From Actinomycetes bacterium (GTDB taxonomy: Bacteria > Actinomycetota > Actinomycetes > Actinomycetales > Cellulomonadaceae), in NCBI GenBank assembly GCA_023424135.1, contig JAFAEH010000324.1:1-9116 (forward strand): DNA of 9,116 nucleotides, read 5' to 3'. The notes beneath the pieces were generated by a model. That model saw only the letters and a list, made by a program, of their open reading frames with translations. It had not been told where the DNA came from and ran no database searches. This document shows, in pieces, positions 1 through 6,090 of this stretch. How positions within the stretch are numbered: position 1 is the stretch's first letter; every line of letters begins with the position of its first letter. The translations under genes and the position numbers were made by a program.

Positions 1-1128
1 GAGGAGAAGGCCGCGCTCGAGCGGGCGCTCGCCCAGGCGAAGGGCGAGGCCGAGGGCGCCGCGATCCGGGAGGCCACCGCGGCCGCGCAGGTCGAGTTCG
101 CGCGGCAGGCCGCGGCCGCCCGGGAGGAGGCCGCCCGGCCGGTCACGCCGACGGCCCCCTCGCGGGACTCGCTCGTGCGTCCCGCCGACCGGTACTTCGG
201 CCTCTACACCGAGCAGTCGCCGTTCTCGTGGGCGGAGTACGACCAGATCTCCTCGACCGTCGGCGTGCAGCCCGACCTCGCGGGCTACTTCCAGGGCTGG
301 GACACCCCGTTCCGGGCCGACGCCGTGACGCGGTCGTGGACCAAGGGCGCACTGCCCATGGTCACGTGGGAGTCGCGGCCGATGGAGGCGCCGAACGGTG
401 AGCCGGACGAGCCCGAGTACGCGTTGTCGCGCATCGTCGACGGGGCGTTCGACGACTACCTGCGGCAGTACGCGCGCGACGTCGCGGCTCTCGGTCTGCC
501 GGTCGCGATCCGCCTCGACCACGAGATGAACGGCTCCTGGTACCCGTGGTCCGAGCAGGGCAGCCAGGGTGCGTCCGTCAACGGCAACAGCCGCGGCGAG
601 TTCGTCCAGATGTGGCGCCACGTGCACGACATCTTCGAGGCCGAGGGCGCAGGTGCGTACGTCATCTGGGTCTGGTCGCCGAACATCGTCAACAACCTGC
701 CGTGGGCGAACCGGTCGGTCGAGTACACGCGGAGCCTGTACCCCGGCGACGAGTACGTGGACTGGGTCGGGCTGTCCGGCTACTACCGCCCCCCGTACGC
801 CGACGGGCAGATGCCGACGTTCTCGTGGACGTTCGACGCCTCGCTCGCGCAGCTGCGGGCCATCACCGACAAGCCGATCCTCCTCGCGGAGATCGGGGCC
901 TCGGAGTCCGGCGGCCAGAAGGCGGCGTGGGTGAGCGACCTGTTCACGGCGCTCGCCCGGCCGGAGAACGCCGACGTCATCGGGTTCGCCTGGTTCCACC
1001 ACGCCGTCACGACGATCAGCGGTGGCCAGCGCGTCACCAACGACTGGCGCATCACGTCGCGCCGCGACTCCCAGCAGGCCTTCGTCGAGGGCATCGTGAA
1101 CCCCGCCGCCGGGTTCGTCGCCCCCTGA
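1..1128 (+). CDS. Coiled-coil protein with C-terminal glycoside hydrolase family 26 domain (5' end outside window)
   Basis: The frame is open from the first base, so the gene starts upstream of the window; the GTG at 175 is an internal codon. Residues 1-46 of the visible part are rich in Ala, Glu, Arg and Gln and look like a coiled coil or long helix. A short Pro/Thr linker follows, then a GH26-like TIM barrel to the stop at 1126-1128. Family signs are HEMNG (codons 520-534), whose Glu at 523-525 fits the acid/base, and LLAEIG, whose Glu at 889-891 fits the nucleophile. GFAWFHH near the end is the usual aromatic barrel strand. GH26 enzymes are mostly beta-mannanases, with some lichenases and xylanases; the substrate cannot be read here. 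No signal peptide is visible because the N-terminus is missing. The ugd gene follows after 25 bases, so a role in trimming or releasing a uronate-containing polysaccharide is plausible, but that is inference. Confidence 0.85.
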   Translation, partial: EEKAALERALAQAKGEAEGAAIREATAAAQVEFARQAAAAREEAARPVTPTAPSRDSLVRPADRYFGLYTEQSPFSWAEYDQISSTVGVQPDLAGYFQGWDTPFRADAVTRSWTKGALPMVTWESRPMEAPNGEPDEPEYALSRIVDGAFDDYLRQYARDVAALGLPVAIRLDHEMNGSWYPWSEQGSQGASVNGNSRGEFVQMWRHVHDIFEAEGAGAYVIWVWSPNIVNNLPWANRSVEYTRSLYPGDEYVDWVGLSGYYRPPYADGQMPTFSWTFDASLAQLRAITDKPILLAEIGASESGGQKAAWVSDLFTALARPENADVIGFAWFHHAVTTISGGQRVTNDWRITSRRDSQQAFVEGIVNPAAGFVAP

Positions 1129-1153
1129 CCCCCTCATCCGGACGGAGAGACAC

Positions 1154-2554
1154 ATGAGCACCACGCGCACCACCACCCGCGCGGCCCGCACGGCCGCGTC
1201 CGCCACCCCCGCCGCGGACGGGCCGCAGGCCCCGCTGCGGATCACGGTCCTCGGCACCGGCTACCTGGGCGCGACCCACGCGGTCGCGATGGCCGAGCTG
1301 GGGTTCGACGTCGTCGGCGTCGACACCGACCAGCACAAGGTCGACGCGCTCGCCGCGGGCAAGGTCCCGTTCTTCGAGCCCGGGCTGCCCGAGCTGCTGG
1401 AGAAGAACCTCGCCACGGGTCGCCTGCGGTTCACGACCGACGTCGCGTCGGCCGTCGCCGGGGCCGACGTGCACTTCGTGTGCGTCGGCACGCCGCAGCA
1501 GCGCACGTCGCACGCCGCGGACCTGCGGTTCGTCGAGGCCGCGACGACCGCGATCGCCCGTCACCTGACGACGGACGCCGTCGTCGTCGGCAAGTCGACG
1601 GTCCCGGTCGGCACGGCCGCACGGCTGCGGGGGCTCGTCGCGCAGGAGGCCCCCGCGGGCCTGGACGTCGAGCTCGTCTGGAACCCCGAGTTCCTGCGCG
1701 AGGGCAAGGCCGTGCAGGACACCCTGCACCCCGACCGCATCGTCCTGGGCGGGGTCTCGCCCCGTGCCGAGGCCGTGCTGCGCCGCGTCTACGCGCAGCC
1801 GATCGCCGAGGGATCGCCCGTCGTGGTCACCGACCTGCCGACGGCCGAGCTCGTGAAGGTCAGCGCCAACGCGTTCCTCGCGACGAAGATCTCGTTCGTC
1901 AACGCGATCGCGGGTGTGTGCGAGGCGGCCGGTGCGGACGTCACGGTCCTCGCCGACGCGCTGGGGCACGACGTGCGCATCGGCCGGCAGTTCCTCGACG
2001 CGGGCCTCGGGTTCGGCGGGGGCTGCCTGCCCAAGGACATCCGCGCCCTCATGCACCGGGCGGGTGAGCTCGGCGCCCACCGCGCGAGCGCCCTGCTCCA
2101 GCAGGTCGACGAGATCAACATGGGGCAGCGCGAGCGGGTCGTGGACCTCGCGACCGCCGCCTGCGGCGGGTCCGTGCTGAACAAGCGGATCGGCGTGCTC
2201 GGTGCGGCGTTCAAGCCGCTCACGGACGACGTGCGGGACTCGCCGGCCCTCAACGTGGCGGCGGCGCTGCACCTGCGCGGTGCGCAGGTCACCGTGTACG
2301 ACCCCGAGGCGGGCGACACGGCCCGCCGCTCGTTCCCGACGCTGGGCTACGGCACCAGCGTCGAGGAGGCCGTCGAGGAGGCGGACGTCGTGCTGGTCCT
2401 GACCGAGTGGGACGAGTTCGTCGGGGCCGACCCGGCGCGGCTCGCGGGCCTGGCCCGCACGCCGCACGTGATCGACGCCCGCGGCAAGCTCCCCGCCGCC
2501 GCGTGGCGCGAGGCCGGGTGGGAGTTCACCGGCCTGGGCCGGCTCGCGGCCTGA
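1154..2554 (+). CDS. ugd: UDP-glucose 6-dehydrogenase
   Basis: Cytoplasmic enzyme that oxidises UDP-glucose to UDP-glucuronate with two NAD+. The 466 residues hold the complete three-part family layout. The N-terminal Rossmann domain has GTGYLG (G34, G36, G39) and an Asp at 57 ending strand 2. NPEFLREG lies at 177-184. The central helix carries K235 and N239 (KVSANAF). FGGGCLPKD contains the catalytic Cys291. The C-terminal UDP-binding domain has FKPLTDDVRDSP. K235, N239 and C291 keep the spacing of K204, N208 and C260 in the Streptococcus pyogenes enzyme. About 28 low-complexity Thr/Ala residues precede the core, longer than usual. ATG 1154 is supported by GGAGAGA at 1144-1150. The gene probably shares a transcript with the GH26 gene and ends at a strong hairpin. 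A related UDP- or GDP-sugar dehydrogenase is possible, but UDP-glucose is the best fit. Confidence 0.93.
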   Translation: MSTTRTTTRAARTAASATPAADGPQAPLRITVLGTGYLGATHAVAMAELGFDVVGVDTDQHKVDALAAGKVPFFEPGLPELLEKNLATGRLRFTTDVASAVAGADVHFVCVGTPQQRTSHAADLRFVEAATTAIARHLTTDAVVVGKSTVPVGTAARLRGLVAQEAPAGLDVELVWNPEFLREGKAVQDTLHPDRIVLGGVSPRAEAVLRRVYAQPIAEGSPVVVTDLPTAELVKVSANAFLATKISFVNAIAGVCEAAGADVTVLADALGHDVRIGRQFLDAGLGFGGGCLPKDIRALMHRAGELGAHRASALLQQVDEINMGQRERVVDLATAACGGSVLNKRIGVLGAAFKPLTDDVRDSPALNVAAALHLRGAQVTVYDPEAGDTARRSFPTLGYGTSVEEAVEEADVVLVLTEWDEFVGADPARLAGLARTPHVIDARGKLPAAAWREAGWEFTGLGRLAA

Positions 2555-2574
2555 GGGCCGCCGCCGGCACGGCG

Positions 2575-2613
2575 GGCCGGGTCGTCCCTCGGTGGGGAGG
2601 GGACGGCCCGGCC
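2575..2613. terminator. Bidirectional hairpin terminator between ugd and pgm
   Basis: The left arm at 2575-2588 (GGCCGGGTCGTCCC) pairs over 14 bases with the right arm at 2600-2613, with a single G-U wobble and an 11-base loop. It begins 20 bases after the ugd stop and ends 25 bases before the pgm stop, exactly between two convergent genes, so it can serve both. There is no T-tract, which is common for terminators in high-GC actinobacteria. Confidence 0.8.
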
Positions 2614-2638
2614 TCGTCGTGCGCGGGTGCGGCGGGCG

Positions 2639-4324
2639 TCAGGCGTCGAGCGCCGCGGCGACGACGTCCTTGGCGGCCTCCTGCACCTGTGCCAGGTGCT
2701 CGGGGGAGACGAACGACTCGGCGTAGATCTTGTAGACGTCCTCCGTGCCGGACGGGCGCGCCGCGAACCACGCGTTCTGCGTCGTCACCTTGAGCCCGCC
2801 GATCGACGCGTCGTTGCCGGGCGCCCTCGTCAGCTTCGCCGTGATCGGCTCACCGGCGAGCTCGGTCGCGGTGACCTGCTCGGGGGACAGCGCCGCGAGC
2901 GTCGCCTTCTGCTCACGGCTCGCCGGTGCGTCGACACGCGCGTAGAACGACTCGCCGAACCGGTCGACGAGCTCGGCGTGGTGCTGCGACGGGCTCCTGC
3001 CCGTCGTCGCGAGGATCTCCGAGGCGAGCAGCGCGGGCAGGATCCCGTCCTTGTCGGTCGTCCACACCGTGCCGTCGGTGCGCAGGAACGACGCGCCCGC
3101 GGACTCCTCGCCGCCGAACCCGACGGACCCGTCGATCAGGCCGGGCACGAACCACTTGAACCCCACCGGCACCTCGAGCAGACGGCGGTCGAGGGACGCG
3201 GCCACACGGTCGATGAGCGACGACGACACGAGGGTCTTGCCGATCGCGGTGCCACCGGGCCAGCCCGGGCGCGCACCGCCGTACAGGTAGGCGATCGCGA
3301 CGGCCAGGTAGTGGTTCGGGTTCATCAGGCCCGCGTCGGGCGTGACGATGCCGTGCCGGTCGGAGTCCGCGTCGTTGCCCGTCGCGATGTCGAACGGCGC
3401 ACGCCCGTCCGGGCCCGGCTGCATGCGCTCGAGCAGCGACGCCATCGCGTACGGCGACGAGCAGTCCATGCGGATCTTGCCGTCCCAGTCGAGCGTCATG
3501 AACGCCCACCGCGGGTCGACCGTCGGGTTCACGACCGTCAGGTCGAGCCCGTAGCGCTCGCCGATCGCGCCCCAGTACTCGACGGACGCGCCGCCGAGGG
3601 GGTCCGCGCCGATCCGCACGCCGGCCGCGCGGATGGCGTCGAGGTCCACGACGCTGCGCAGGTCGTCGACGTACGAGGTCAGGTAGTCGTGCTTGCGCGT
3701 CGTGCCCGCCGCGAGGGCCGCCTCGATGCCGACGCGCGGCACGTCGCGCCACCCGCTGCGCAGGATCGCGTTGGCGCGGTCCGCGATCCAGCCGGTCGCG
3801 TCGGAGCCCGCGGGGCCGCCGTGCGGCGGGTTGTACTTGAAGCCGCCGTCGCGCGGCGGGTTGTGCGACGGGGTCACGACGATCCCGTCGGCCAGCCCCG
3901 GGCCCTGCGTGCGCACGCCCGCGGCGGTCCCCGCACCGTTGTGCCGCAGGATCGCGTGCGAGACCGCGGGCGTGGGGGTCCACGAGTCGCGCGCGTCGAC
4001 GTGCACCTCGACACCCGCCGCGGCGAGCACCTCGAGCGCCGTCGTCCACGCGGGCTCCGAGAGCCCGTGCGTGTCGCGGCCGATGAACAGGGGGCCGTCG
4101 GTGCCCTGCCCGCGCCGGTACTCGACGATCGCCGCGGTGATCGCGACGATGTGCGCCTCGTTGAACGCGCCGTCGAGCGCGGACCCCCGGTGGCCCGACG
4201 TGCCGAACACGACGCGCTGCGCGGGGTCGTCGAGGTCCGGCACACGGTCGTGGTACGCCGTGAGCAGGGCGTCGACGTCGATGAGGTCGGAGGGCTGGGC
4301 GAGGGTTCCGGCGCGCGGGTCCAT
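2639..4324 (-). CDS. pgm: Phosphoglucomutase, alpha-D-glucose-phosphate-specific
   Basis: Interconverts glucose-6-phosphate and glucose-1-phosphate in the cytoplasm, linking glycolysis to UDP-glucose, glycogen and trehalose synthesis. The 561 residues match the usual length of the bacterial alpha-PGM family and show all four signatures. TPSHNPP carries the phosphoserine Ser153. The Mg2+ loop DADSDR has D318, D320 and D322. The sugar-specificity loop is GGEES at 405-408. The phosphate-binding loop is ARPSGTED at 522-529. An N-terminal FGTSGHRG is also typical of this group. ATG 4324 is chosen because GAGGA lies six bases upstream on the minus strand and the N-terminus [15 protein letters not shown] fits the family; the frame stays open further upstream only by chance. 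The gene converges with ugd. A reading frame antisense to it is a shadow. Codon use matches its neighbours. Confidence 0.95.
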   Translation of the reverse strand: MDPRAGTLAQPSDLIDVDALLTAYHDRVPDLDDPAQRVVFGTSGHRGSALDGAFNEAHIVAITAAIVEYRRGQGTDGPLFIGRDTHGLSEPAWTTALEVLAAAGVEVHVDARDSWTPTPAVSHAILRHNGAGTAAGVRTQGPGLADGIVVTPSHNPPRDGGFKYNPPHGGPAGSDATGWIADRANAILRSGWRDVPRVGIEAALAAGTTRKHDYLTSYVDDLRSVVDLDAIRAAGVRIGADPLGGASVEYWGAIGERYGLDLTVVNPTVDPRWAFMTLDWDGKIRMDCSSPYAMASLLERMQPGPDGRAPFDIATGNDADSDRHGIVTPDAGLMNPNHYLAVAIAYLYGGARPGWPGGTAIGKTLVSSSLIDRVAASLDRRLLEVPVGFKWFVPGLIDGSVGFGGEESAGASFLRTDGTVWTTDKDGILPALLASEILATTGRSPSQHHAELVDRFGESFYARVDAPASREQKATLAALSPEQVTATELAGEPITAKLTRAPGNDASIGGLKVTTQNAWFAARPSGTEDVYKIYAESFVSPEHLAQVQEAAKDVVAAALDA

Positions 4325-4348
4325 GCCCTGATCCTCGCGCACGTGCCC

Positions 4349-4372
4349 CCGGTCGCGCACGCGTGCGACCGG
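4349..4372. terminator. Hairpin between yoeB and pgm, possible toxin-antitoxin operon terminator
   Basis: Perfect 8-bp arms CCGGTCGC (4349-4356) and GCGACCGG (4365-4372) enclose an 8-base loop. A competing perfect 12-bp palindrome, CGCACGCGTGCG, lies inside the same stretch. The hairpin is on the same-strand path between the toxin stop (4459) and the pgm start (4324), about 25 bases before the pgm ATG. It could end the toxin transcript, act on the pgm leader, or be a protein site. The rest of this 134-base gap shows only a short direct repeat, CCGGTGCC, at 4383-4390 and 4397-4404. Confidence 0.35.
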
Positions 4373-4458
4373 CTCCGCGCGACCGGTGCCGTACGGCCGG
4401 TGCCCGTGGTGCGCAGCCGGCCGGGCCGACGGCGCGAGGGCGGTCGCTGCCCGGCGGG

Positions 4459-4734
4459 TCAGCTCTCGTGGTGGTAGCGGCAGGCGGCGACGCGGACCTC
4501 GTCGTCGACGACCTTGTAGACGAGGCGGTGCTCGTCGGTGATGCGTCGTGACCAGTAGCCCTGGAAGCCGTGCTTGAGCGCCTCCGGCTTCCCGATGCCG
4601 TCGTGCGGCGTGCCGTCGGCGAGGCCCCGCGCGATGTCGCGCAGCAGGGTGTTGACGCGCTTGAGCACGCGCCGGTCCTCGCCCTGCCAGTAGACGTAGT
4701 CCTCCCACGCGGACTCGTCGAAGACGAACCTCAC
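4459..4734 (-). CDS. yoeB: YoeB/Txe-family mRNA interferase toxin
   Basis: Small RelE-fold ribosome-dependent endoribonuclease that cleaves mRNA in the A site when free of antitoxin. The 91 residues align from end to end with E. coli YoeB (84 aa): [40 protein letters not shown] and AACRYHH. Residues matching the known catalytic E46, R65 and H83 are present as E51, R70 and H88. The C-terminal Tyr84 of YoeB is His89 here, and the chain runs on by two residues (ES). A short insert (GLADGTPHD) precedes the GIGKPE motif. The start is GTG at 4734-4732; its bases overlap the antitoxin TGA (GTGA), and no good separate ribosome site is visible, so translation is probably coupled. The antitoxin lies immediately upstream. 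Confidence 0.93.
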   Translation of the reverse strand: MRFVFDESAWEDYVYWQGEDRRVLKRVNTLLRDIARGLADGTPHDGIGKPEALKHGFQGYWSRRITDEHRLVYKVVDDEVRVAACRYHHES

Positions 4735-4982
4735 TCGACGAGCTCGTGGGGCGTGCCGTGACCGCTCTCGAGCCTCTCGATGGAACGCAGCAACCGGCGC
4801 GCGTTGGCGGGGTTCTGCAGCAGGTAGGCGGTCTCCTTGAGGGACTGGTAGTCCTCGAGCGAGACGATGACCACGGGCTCGTGGCCGACCCGGGTGATGA
4901 CGACCTCCTCCCGGTCGTCGACGACCGCGTCGAGCGTCTCGGCGTACCGGGCGCGCGACTGCGAGAACGTCATGGTGCGCAT
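4731..4982 (-). CDS. yefM: YefM/Phd-family antitoxin
   Basis: DNA-binding antitoxin that neutralises the YoeB-type toxin and, with it, represses its own operon. The 83 residues start [20 protein letters not shown] and contain the Phd/YefM N-terminal fold with the usual [29 protein letters not shown] core (written here as a motif, positions about 27-55). A charged, probably flexible C-terminus (about 60-83) would wrap the toxin. ATG 4982 is preferred over the in-frame ATG at 4973: AGGAGGGAGG at 4998-4989 lies six bases before the first and fifteen before the second. The stop overlaps the toxin start by four bases. Length and order (antitoxin first) are typical of the family. The operator lies directly upstream. 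Confidence 0.92.
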   Translation of the reverse strand: MRTMTFSQSRARYAETLDAVVDDREEVVITRVGHEPVVIVSLEDYQSLKETAYLLQNPANARRLLRSIERLESGHGTPHELVE

Positions 4983-4988
4983 GGCAGA

Positions 4989-4998
4989 CCTCCCTCCT
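4989..4998 (-). promoter_or_regulatory. Extended Shine-Dalgarno site of the antitoxin gene
   Basis: The minus strand reads AGGAGGGAGG, six bases before ATG 4982. This near-perfect anti-16S match decides the antitoxin start. The weak initiation context of the overlapping toxin would favour excess antitoxin. The site touches the operator palindrome, which begins at 4999. Confidence 0.8.
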
Positions 4999-5022
4999 GG
5001 TTGTACAGCCAAATGTACAACC
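4999..5022. promoter_or_regulatory. YefM-YoeB operator palindrome
   Basis: Perfect inverted repeat: GGTTGTACA at 4999-5007, a 6-base spacer, and TGTACAACC at 5014-5022. Each arm holds the hexamer TGTACA (5002-5007 and 5014-5019), and their centres are 12 bp apart. That hexamer and spacing are the known features of yefM-yoeB operators. It is also one of the few A/T-rich patches in the window and so probably overlaps the toxin-antitoxin promoter. A -10-like TACATT is readable on the minus strand at about 5017-5012, without a clear -35. Confidence 0.85.
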
Positions 5023-5058
5023 AACATGCCGATGCGTCGGCGGTGTCGTCCGGATCGG

Positions 5059-5071
5059 TAGGGTGCGGGCA
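5059..5071 (+). promoter_or_regulatory. Putative leaderless promoter (-10 TAGGGT) of the DUF5926 gene
   Basis: TAGGGT at 5059-5064 fits the actinobacterial TANNNT -10 element. The A of ATG 5071 lies seven bases after it, where transcription would start. The stop codon TAG at 5059 in the same frame excludes an upstream start, and no strong Shine-Dalgarno site is present. Both points agree with a leaderless transcript. No -35 like TTGACA is visible. Confidence 0.55.
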
Positions 5072-5895
5072 TGGCCAAGACGACGACCGGGTTCGTGCTG
5101 CGACCGTTCGAGGGGCTCCCGGGGGAGCCCGACTGGGTCGCGATGCGTGAGCTCGTGCCCGCCGCGACCGCGACGGTCCGCACCACCGCCGAGCACGGTG
5201 CGCGTGAGGTCGTCGTGACGACGATCCTGCCGAACCAGTGGGCCGCGCTGCACCGGGCCGACGGTGCCGTGCTCGTCGCGCTGCAGACCGGCACCAGCTC
5301 GGGTGACGCGTCGCGCGACGTCGCGACCGCGCTGCTGCTCGCGCTCGACGCCGAGCCGGGCAGCGCGATCGAGACGATCGGCCTGCCGGCGCCCGGGCCG
5401 CGCCTGCAGGACGTCCTGGACCTGTCGGTGCCGTTCGAGGTCGAGGTGCGCGACGGCTTCTCGTACTGGCTCGACCCGAGCACCGAGATCACGCCCGACC
5501 TGCAGGCCGCGATCGAGGAGGCCGACGCGGGCATCATCGACACCCGCCGGGTCGCGGGCGTCGAGTCGGCGTACTGGTGCCGCATGGGTGCGCGCGAGTA
5601 CCTGCGCTGGGCGCAGGCCGCCGACGAGCAGGTCGTCCTCGACGGCCTGGCCCGGCTGCACGCCCGCCGCGAGTCCGGCTTCGACGACGGCAAGTTCATC
5701 GGCTACTTCCGCGCCGCCGGGATCGTCGTCCCCGTGTGGGAGCTGGCCCGCGGGTCCGAGGCCGAGGACGTCGAGGCGCCCGTCGCGGCGTTCGCACCGC
5801 GCCTGGTCGAGGCGATGGCCGACGACACCCCGCTCGACGCGAACGCCCGCCGCGCACGCGCGGGTCTCGTCGCCCGGCAGGTCACGCTGCGCTGA
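5071..5895 (+). CDS. DUF5926 family protein
   Basis: Actinobacterial protein family without an established function. The 274 residues match what I recall of the family throughout: RPFEGLPGEPDWVAMRELVPAAT near the N-terminus (shown as motif, about 11-33), LQTGTSSGDASRD, GPRLQDVLD, GFSYWLDP, GVESAYWCR, LDGLARLHA, and a C-terminal ARAGLVARQVTLR. Streptomyces relatives begin with a SEC-C zinc motif (CPCGSG...CHG). Here the start lies directly before the family core and an in-frame TAG at 5059 closes the frame upstream, so the motif is absent. The protein looks soluble, without signal peptide or membrane segments. It is read divergently from the toxin-antitoxin pair, and a hairpin follows 32 bases after the stop, so it is probably a single-gene transcript. 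Family assignment is from memory of its sequence pattern. Confidence 0.8.
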   Translation: MAKTTTGFVLRPFEGLPGEPDWVAMRELVPAATATVRTTAEHGAREVVVTTILPNQWAALHRADGAVLVALQTGTSSGDASRDVATALLLALDAEPGSAIETIGLPAPGPRLQDVLDLSVPFEVEVRDGFSYWLDPSTEITPDLQAAIEEADAGIIDTRRVAGVESAYWCRMGAREYLRWAQAADEQVVLDGLARLHARRESGFDDGKFIGYFRAAGIVVPVWELARGSEAEDVEAPVAAFAPRLVEAMADDTPLDANARRARAGLVARQVTLR

Positions 5896-5927
5896 GCGCA
5901 CGGGCCCGCGGGCGCCGCAGGTGGTGC

Positions 5928-5953
5928 GGCTCGGGAGGGTGATCTCCCGGGTC
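5928..5953 (+). terminator. Hairpin terminator after the DUF5926 gene
   Basis: Bases 5928-5938 pair with 5943-5953 over 11 positions, three of them G-U, around a GUGA (GNRA-type) tetraloop. The strongest part is CGGGAG/CTCCCG (5932-5937 with 5944-5949). It starts 32 bases after the stop codon. No T-tract follows. Confidence 0.5.
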
Positions 5954-5979
5954 CGTGACGTTCCCCACGGTGGTGTCCG

Positions 5980-6010
5980 TTGTGCGCGGATGCGGAGGGG
6001 AAGATACGTT
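5980..6010 (+). promoter_or_regulatory. Putative promoter of the MinD/ParA-like gene
   Basis: TTGTGC at 5980-5985 and TACGTT at 6005-6010 (TANNNT type) are 19 bp apart, 18 bp if ATACGT is taken instead. This is the only A/T-rich patch in the 195-base gap after the DUF5926 gene. It would give a leader of about 75 bases before ATG 6091. Confidence 0.4.
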
Positions 6011-6090
6011 CGTCCAGGATGTGGCGTGCACGCGCCTGCGGCGTGCCGGACGACGGACGTCGCGGGCCGGGCAGGACGTAGGGAGCGACC

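Noticed and set aside
175..1128. GH26 gene starting at GTG 175
   Set aside because: The frame is open to the window edge, no Shine-Dalgarno site precedes 175, and upstream codons have the same strong third-position G/C bias, so the gene begins outside the window.
1052..2467. Minus-strand open frame of 471 codons opposite ugd
   Set aside because: Antisense shadow of ugd, without recognisable domains or a sensible start.
2627..4477. Plus-strand open frame of 616 codons opposite pgm
   Set aside because: Arg/Val-rich antisense shadow of a complete, well-conserved phosphoglucomutase.
4459..5022. Toxin-antitoxin pair as part of a larger mobile island
   Set aside because: Codon use matches the neighbours, and no integrase, transposase, tRNA or flanking repeat is present in the window.
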